From Pseudoalteromonas xiamenensis (GTDB taxonomy: Bacteria > Pseudomonadota > Gammaproteobacteria > Enterobacterales > Alteromonadaceae), in assembly GCF_030994125.1 (NCBI RefSeq), contig NZ_CP099917.1, forward strand, positions 744,001 through 808,000: DNA of 64,000 nt, written 5' to 3'. Position numbers and translations under genes: made by a program. Below are positions 60,175 to 64,000 of this stretch, piece after piece. A model generated the notes under the pieces. That model worked only from the letters and a program-made list of their open reading frames with translations, had not been told where the DNA came from and did not search any database. How positions within the stretch are numbered: the first letter of the stretch is position 1; each line of letters starts with the position of its first letter.

Positions 60175-60972
60175 TTAGACGCTAATATGACCTTTTAGCG
60201 AGATCACGGCTTGCCCGCCGAGTACCACTAGGCCTTGAGTTTCGATTTTCATCGAGACAAAACCACCACGTTTTGATGCTTGGTAACCCAATAATTTTTC
60301 TTTTTTCGAACGCATAGAAAAGTACTTCGCAAGTGCACAGTGACTTGTTCCTGTGACGGGATCTTCATTGACTCCAACCCAAGGTGCAAAGTAGCGAGAA
60401 ACAACATCCACATCCTCTCGCGTAGCTGCCGATGCAACCGTAATTCCTCTTCCGGGAAGTGCTTTGAGCGCACTAAAGTTAGGCATTAACTCAAGCACAA
60501 CAGATTCATCGTTGACGATGAGTAATTGTTTTTCACCGTAATTGAACCCCTCTACCAACGAGTGTTCCGCTAAACCAAGCCCGTCGAGGTACGGTTGTGC
60601 TATTTTCGTTGGTTCAAGCTCTGGCATTGGAAACTGCAATTCGGTCTGGTTTTTGTGAATTGAAGCCGTTAACTTTCCAGATAAGGTTTTGAAACTGACT
60701 GAGTCACCTATCGACATTAAACCAAGCTCTTGCAGAACACACACCGCCGCCAACGTGCCATGACCACATAGTGCCACTTCTACTTCAGGTGTAAACCAAC
60801 GCAGTGAATAGTCGTTAATGTTGAGAAAAGCAGTTTCAGATACCGCCATTTCAGCGGCAATTGATTTCATCATCGATTCATCAATCGATTTCTCTAACAA
60901 GCAAACGCCCGCAGGATTCCCTCTGAACACTTCGTTTGTAAATGAATCAACTTGATAAATGGGTAATTTCAT
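60175..60972 (-). CDS. PhzF-family isomerase
   Basis: A 265-residue protein of the PhzF/diaminopimelate-epimerase fold. It opens LPIYQVDSFTNEVFRGNPAG, and the catalytic Glu46 lies in AVSETAFL. The second half has VNEDPVTGTSHCALAKYFSM. Family members isomerise small acidic metabolites; the substrate is unknown. It follows the glycerate-kinase-like gene with a 4-base ATGA overlap, so the two are translationally coupled and probably act on related compounds or share regulation. Confidence 0.92.
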   Translation of the reverse strand: MKLPIYQVDSFTNEVFRGNPAGVCLLEKSIDESMMKSIAAEMAVSETAFLNINDYSLRWFTPEVEVALCGHGTLAAVCVLQELGLMSIGDSVSFKTLSGKLTASIHKNQTELQFPMPELEPTKIAQPYLDGLGLAEHSLVEGFNYGEKQLLIVNDESVVLELMPNFSALKALPGRGITVASAATREDVDVVSRYFAPWVGVNEDPVTGTSHCALAKYFSMRSKKEKLLGYQASKRGGFVSMKIETQGLVVLGGQAVISLKGHISV

Positions 60973-61823
60973 AGTCTATCCCTATGCGCTTTAAATGCTA
61001 ACGTCATTTTATGTCGCTTGTCGACATTCACTTGAAGGTTGGCATTGTCCTCCAGTGAACGTTGTCCCCAGCGGGTAAGACGTTCAAAAAACTGAATGAA
61101 TTGGCTAATTTGCTGCGCTGACATCCCTTTGCCTTTCATGTCAAAAAGTTGAGATTCTTGCTGCAATCGCCATTCTAATATGGAATCAAAGGATTCTATT
61201 TTAAAAAATAGAAGATAGTCGATAAATTGAAACCACTCTTGATATTCGCAACTTAAGTGATTATTGATACAACGCCGAAACGTGCCATCTGCATCAAACG
61301 TTGTTTCGAACGCATTCGTGTTTTCTGCCAGTCGGCTTTCTGTCTCTGGTTTTATACCAACACACCAACCTTCAAAAATAAGTACATCGAATGTGTTAAA
61401 TGGCAAGCCTTCGACCCTGTCGTCACTGCTTTTATCAAACCGAGGTAATGCAATAGGTTTACCTTGCTTGAAAGCCGTAAAATCCTGAATGCCTCGTCGC
61501 ACTTCATGTGTTCCTGGCACACCTCGCGTTTTGAAAAGAGGATGCTCCGTTTCACTCAGAATAAGCCGCTGAGATTTCGACAGATAATAGTCATCTATCG
61601 ACACGACTCCCACAGACATCGTTCGCTCATTCTCTAGGAATTGACACAAAAAATCGGCTAAGGTCGATTTTCCACTGCCTTGCGGACCGTTGATACCAAT
61701 GATGGGAAACCGAGGTAACGTTTCAATCTTTGCAAGAGCGCATCGCGCGAGCTTAGTGGCTACGCTAAGATAATCTCGATTGAGTTGATGTTGTGACAAA
61801 AAACGACGGTGCCAAGCTTGCAT
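60969..61823 (-). CDS. GLYK-like P-loop kinase (glycerate kinase family)
   Basis: A protein of about 284 residues of the plant-type D-glycerate 3-kinase / YggC-like family. Walker A is INGPQGSGKSTLADFLCQFL (about 43-62), SIDDYYLSKSQR follows with catalytic acidic residues, and TRGVPGTHEVRR and VLIFEGWCVGIKP are typical of the family. ATG 61823 is chosen because GAGG lies 6 bases upstream; a TTG at 61835 would precede it without a ribosome site. The phosphate acceptor is not proved. It starts next to the putP terminator and is followed by phzF. Confidence 0.87.
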   Translation of the reverse strand: MQAWHRRFLSQHQLNRDYLSVATKLARCALAKIETLPRFPIIGINGPQGSGKSTLADFLCQFLENERTMSVGVVSIDDYYLSKSQRLILSETEHPLFKTRGVPGTHEVRRGIQDFTAFKQGKPIALPRFDKSSDDRVEGLPFNTFDVLIFEGWCVGIKPETESRLAENTNAFETTFDADGTFRRCINNHLSCEYQEWFQFIDYLLFFKIESFDSILEWRLQQESQLFDMKGKGMSAQQISQFIQFFERLTRWGQRSLEDNANLQVNVDKRHKMTLAFKAHRDRL

Positions 61824-61837
61824 GAGCGGCCTCAAAA

Positions 61838-61866
61838 AAAGCCGCTGAAACAGCGGCTTTTTGATT
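61838..61866 (-). terminator. Terminator of putP
   Basis: AAAAGCCGCTG and CAGCGGCTTTT form an 11-bp stem with an AAA loop, flanked by A runs on the left (T run on the minus strand). It ends the leftward putP transcript just before the GLYK-like gene. Confidence 0.85.
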
Positions 61867-63345
61867 AACTTAATTGTGCTTTTACTTTTTCAAACGTGTC
61901 GGTGATTTTCTCGTTTGGCGCTGGAGTCAGCAAACTGACCACCACAATCGCAAGTGTCGAGACAATAAACCCGGGCACGATTTCATACAGCAAACCACTC
62001 AATGATTGACCATTGATGGTGATAGGCGCGTAAATCCAGATTAGGACAGTTCCTGCTCCAGAAACCATACCAGCCAACGCACCATAGAAGTTCATTCTGG
62101 ACCACAGTAAGCTAATAATCACGAGTGGTCCAAATGCCGCGCCGAACCCAGCCCAAGCGTTACTTACTAAGCCTAAAATAGTGCTGTCGCGGTCGTACGC
62201 AAGGTAAATCGCAAGCACAGCGACCAATGCAACACTGATACGGCCCACGAATACCAGCTCTTTGTCAGAAGCATCTGGGCGCACGAAAATCTTGTAAAAG
62301 TCTTCCGTTAATGAACTTGAACTCACTAAGAGTTGCGACGAAATAGTACTCATAATTGCAGCAAGGATCGCCGCGAGTAAAAAGCCTGCAATCAATGGGT
62401 GGAATAATAGCTCAGAAAGGATAAGGAAAATCGTTTCAGGATCATCCACCACGATACCTTTTTGCGCGGCATACGCAGCACCAAACAAACCTGTAGAGAC
62501 TGCACCAAGTGCTGAAACTATCATCCAGCTCATCCCAATGCGTCGCATCGTTGGCATGTCTTTAACACTACGAACAGACATAAAACGCACAATGATATGC
62601 GGCTGACCAAAATAGCCAAATCCCCAAGACATCGCAGAAATGATACCCAGTGCAGAACCTGCACCAATCCAACTCAGCATATTCGGATTAATGTTCACTA
62701 ATGTTTCGCCAAGCGGCGCATCAAGTAAGCTGTAAGTTACGGTTGGTACTAATATCAGCGCAATGAACATGATACATCCTTGCACGAAATCCGTTAAACT
62801 CACCGCAAGGAAACCACCAAATAACGTGTATAACACGACCACACCTGTTGTGACGTACAAGCCCGTTTCGTAACTCATTCCAAACGAGTTTTCAAACAGC
62901 TTGCCACCCGCAACAACACCAGATGAAGTGTACAACGTGAAGAAGATGATAATAACGAGCGCCGAAACAATGCGTAATGCATGGCCTTTATCTTCAAAAC
63001 GGTTGGCGAAATAATCAGGAATGGTAATAGAATCATTGGCAACTTCGGTATAGACACGAAGTCTCGGTGCGACGATTAAATAGTTACACCATGCCCCAAT
63101 CACAAGTCCAATTGCAATCCAAGTGCTACTTAATCCTGACACAAACATCGCACCAGGTAGCCCCATCAAAATCCAACCACTCATATCCGACGCACCCGCA
63201 GAAAGTGCGGCTACACTCGGGGTAAGCTGCGCCCACCCAACATATAGCCTGACGCATCGCTAGTTGATTTTTGGTATGCATAAAGACCTATACCGAGCAT
63301 TGCGATGAAATACACCGCTAAAGAAATCAGAGTACCTGTTTCCAA
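61865..63345 (-). pseudogene. putP: Sodium/proline symporter PutP, frameshifted near the N-terminus
   Basis: A member of the sodium:solute symporter family (13 helices) that imports proline with Na+. The frame from codon 43 onward is intact: SDMSGWILMGLPGAMFVSGL, FWGF-like MSWGFGYFGQPHIIVRFMSV, SSQLLVSSSSLTEDFYKIFV. Upstream, TTG 63345 follows AGGAGG and reads TGTLISLAVYFIAMLGIGLY and GYMLGGRSL, then hits TAG. One base inserted near 63219-63222 (a GGGG run) joins TPSVAALSAGASDMSGW, the family's conserved block. The gene is thus complete apart from this slip, probably a sequencing error. Confidence 0.88.
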
Positions 63346-63630
63346 TTCTTCCTCCTATTATTATGGGTCTCTTTCACAATCGCACGCTCTTTCAACCTGC
63401 ATTGGGGAAACGACCTGTTACTGAACAAGAATACCCACTATAACATGCTCAAGTATCAGAACTCCAACCGCTGAGATGAGCCGTTACATTCTTCCAATAT
63501 TCGGAACGATACTAACTGACCAATTCCCATACCAAATCATGGAATAGTTTCATAAAAAGAATGAAATCCTAGTCAGTTTGACTTATATTTCCTATTAAAT
63601 TGTGAAGTATATTTTTGGATTTAGTGGTTT

Positions 63631-64000
63631 ATGTATTTCTATGCGGCACGCCAACCTATTCTCGATGTTAACAAAAATTTAATCGGCTACGAACTACTCT
63701 TTCGTGATGGCGTTAGCAATGTATTCCCTGATATTGACGGTGACGAAGCAACATCCCGTTTGATTGAAGGTAGTCAATTCAATTTCGGCTTAGAAGACCT
63801 CACCGATGGAAAGCCGGCCTATATCAATTTCACCTTAGAAACCCTACTGAAGGGCTATCCAACGATGCTTGGGCGAGAACAACTCGTTGTGGAAATTTTA
63901 GAGACCGTGCAACCGGGGAAACGTTTACTTGCCGCGGTGCAGGAGCTCAAAGAAAAAGGCTACACGATTGCACTTGATGATTATCAACATCAAAAAGTCT
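63631..64000 (+). CDS. EAL(-HDOD) domain protein, N-terminal part
   Basis: Runs off the window end after about 123 codons. It begins MYFYAARQPILDVNKNLIGY then ELLFRDGVSNVFPDIDGDE, the opening of the YuxH/CdgJ class (EAL followed by HDOD). VVEILETV replaces the catalytic EAL motif with EIL and ALDDY is present in place of a complete active site. Such proteins are usually inactive as phosphodiesterases and act in motility or signalling. The HDOD part is predicted from the family, not seen. Divergent from putP. Confidence 0.82.
   Translation, partial: MYFYAARQPILDVNKNLIGYELLFRDGVSNVFPDIDGDEATSRLIEGSQFNFGLEDLTDGKPAYINFTLETLLKGYPTMLGREQLVVEILETVQPGKRLLAAVQELKEKGYTIALDDYQHQKV

Overview
The window reads as chromosome of a marine gammaproteobacterium of the Alteromonadales type; Pseudoalteromonas or a close relative is my best guess. 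I infer this from the gene families (RNase T, the yfcL/epmC cluster, fadIJ, the MoxR-Bat operon, ECF sigma with DUF3379 anti-sigma, YgjK-like GH63), from Vibrio-like integron attC sites, and from a tmRNA tag ending in YALAA. No species marker (rRNA) is present.

Layout. 0.1-3.1 kb: rnt, a FapA/DUF342 gene and ssrA (tmRNA). 3.1-8.3 kb: integron relic A. It holds four leftward-reading gene cassettes separated by attC sites, an attI-like region and only the first ~55 codons of an intI integrase. The cassettes encode an M23-like lipoprotein, a two-gene membrane/TPR module, a DUF4145 protein and a small membrane protein. 8.4-14.6 kb: a frameshifted solute-binding protein, a Fur-boxed TonB siderophore receptor, a REC-GGDEF protein and a second solute-binding protein. 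14.9-26 kb: NhaC-type antiporter, NRAMP-like transporter, TonB-domain TPR protein, the yfcL / NAD-kinase-like / epmC operon, a membrane PAS-GGDEF cyclase and fadIJ with a FadR-type operator. 26.4-33.4 kb: moxR-DUF58-DUF4381-batA-batBC-batD operon. 33.6-36.7 kb: ECF sigma and its anti-sigma, a Tim44-like protein and a small hydrolase. 36.7-40.8 kb: integron relic B. It has six or more attC sites and decayed cassettes (lipoproteins, HNH nuclease, yefM with a broken yoeB) that abut the C-terminal part of an intI gene. 40.9-46.9 kb: the SOS mutagenesis operon imuA-imuB-dnaE2, divergent from an SRAP/YedK gene across one consensus LexA box. 46.9-64 kb: DUF417 protein, a DMT exporter with a zinc-site-less sirtuin, small membrane proteins, an outer-membrane barrel, an orphan TPR histidine kinase, GH63 glucosidase, Fe-alcohol dehydrogenase, chemoreceptor, a PNPOx-like protein, a PhzF/glycerate-kinase-like operon, putP, and the start of an EAL-HDOD protein.

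Two themes stand out. First, the window carries two non-overlapping pieces of an integron integrase about 32 kb apart, each still beside a cassette array in the canonical orientation. The second piece sits directly beside the SOS-controlled error-prone polymerase operon. Second, several conserved genes (fadJ, epmC, putP, a solute-binding protein) and several cassettes are interrupted by single-base indels, mostly in homopolymers. This looks more like residual sequencing error than real decay, at least in the core genes. The cassette genes yoeB, HNH and intI carry additional damage (nonsense codons, a lost catalytic residue, missing halves) that does look real.
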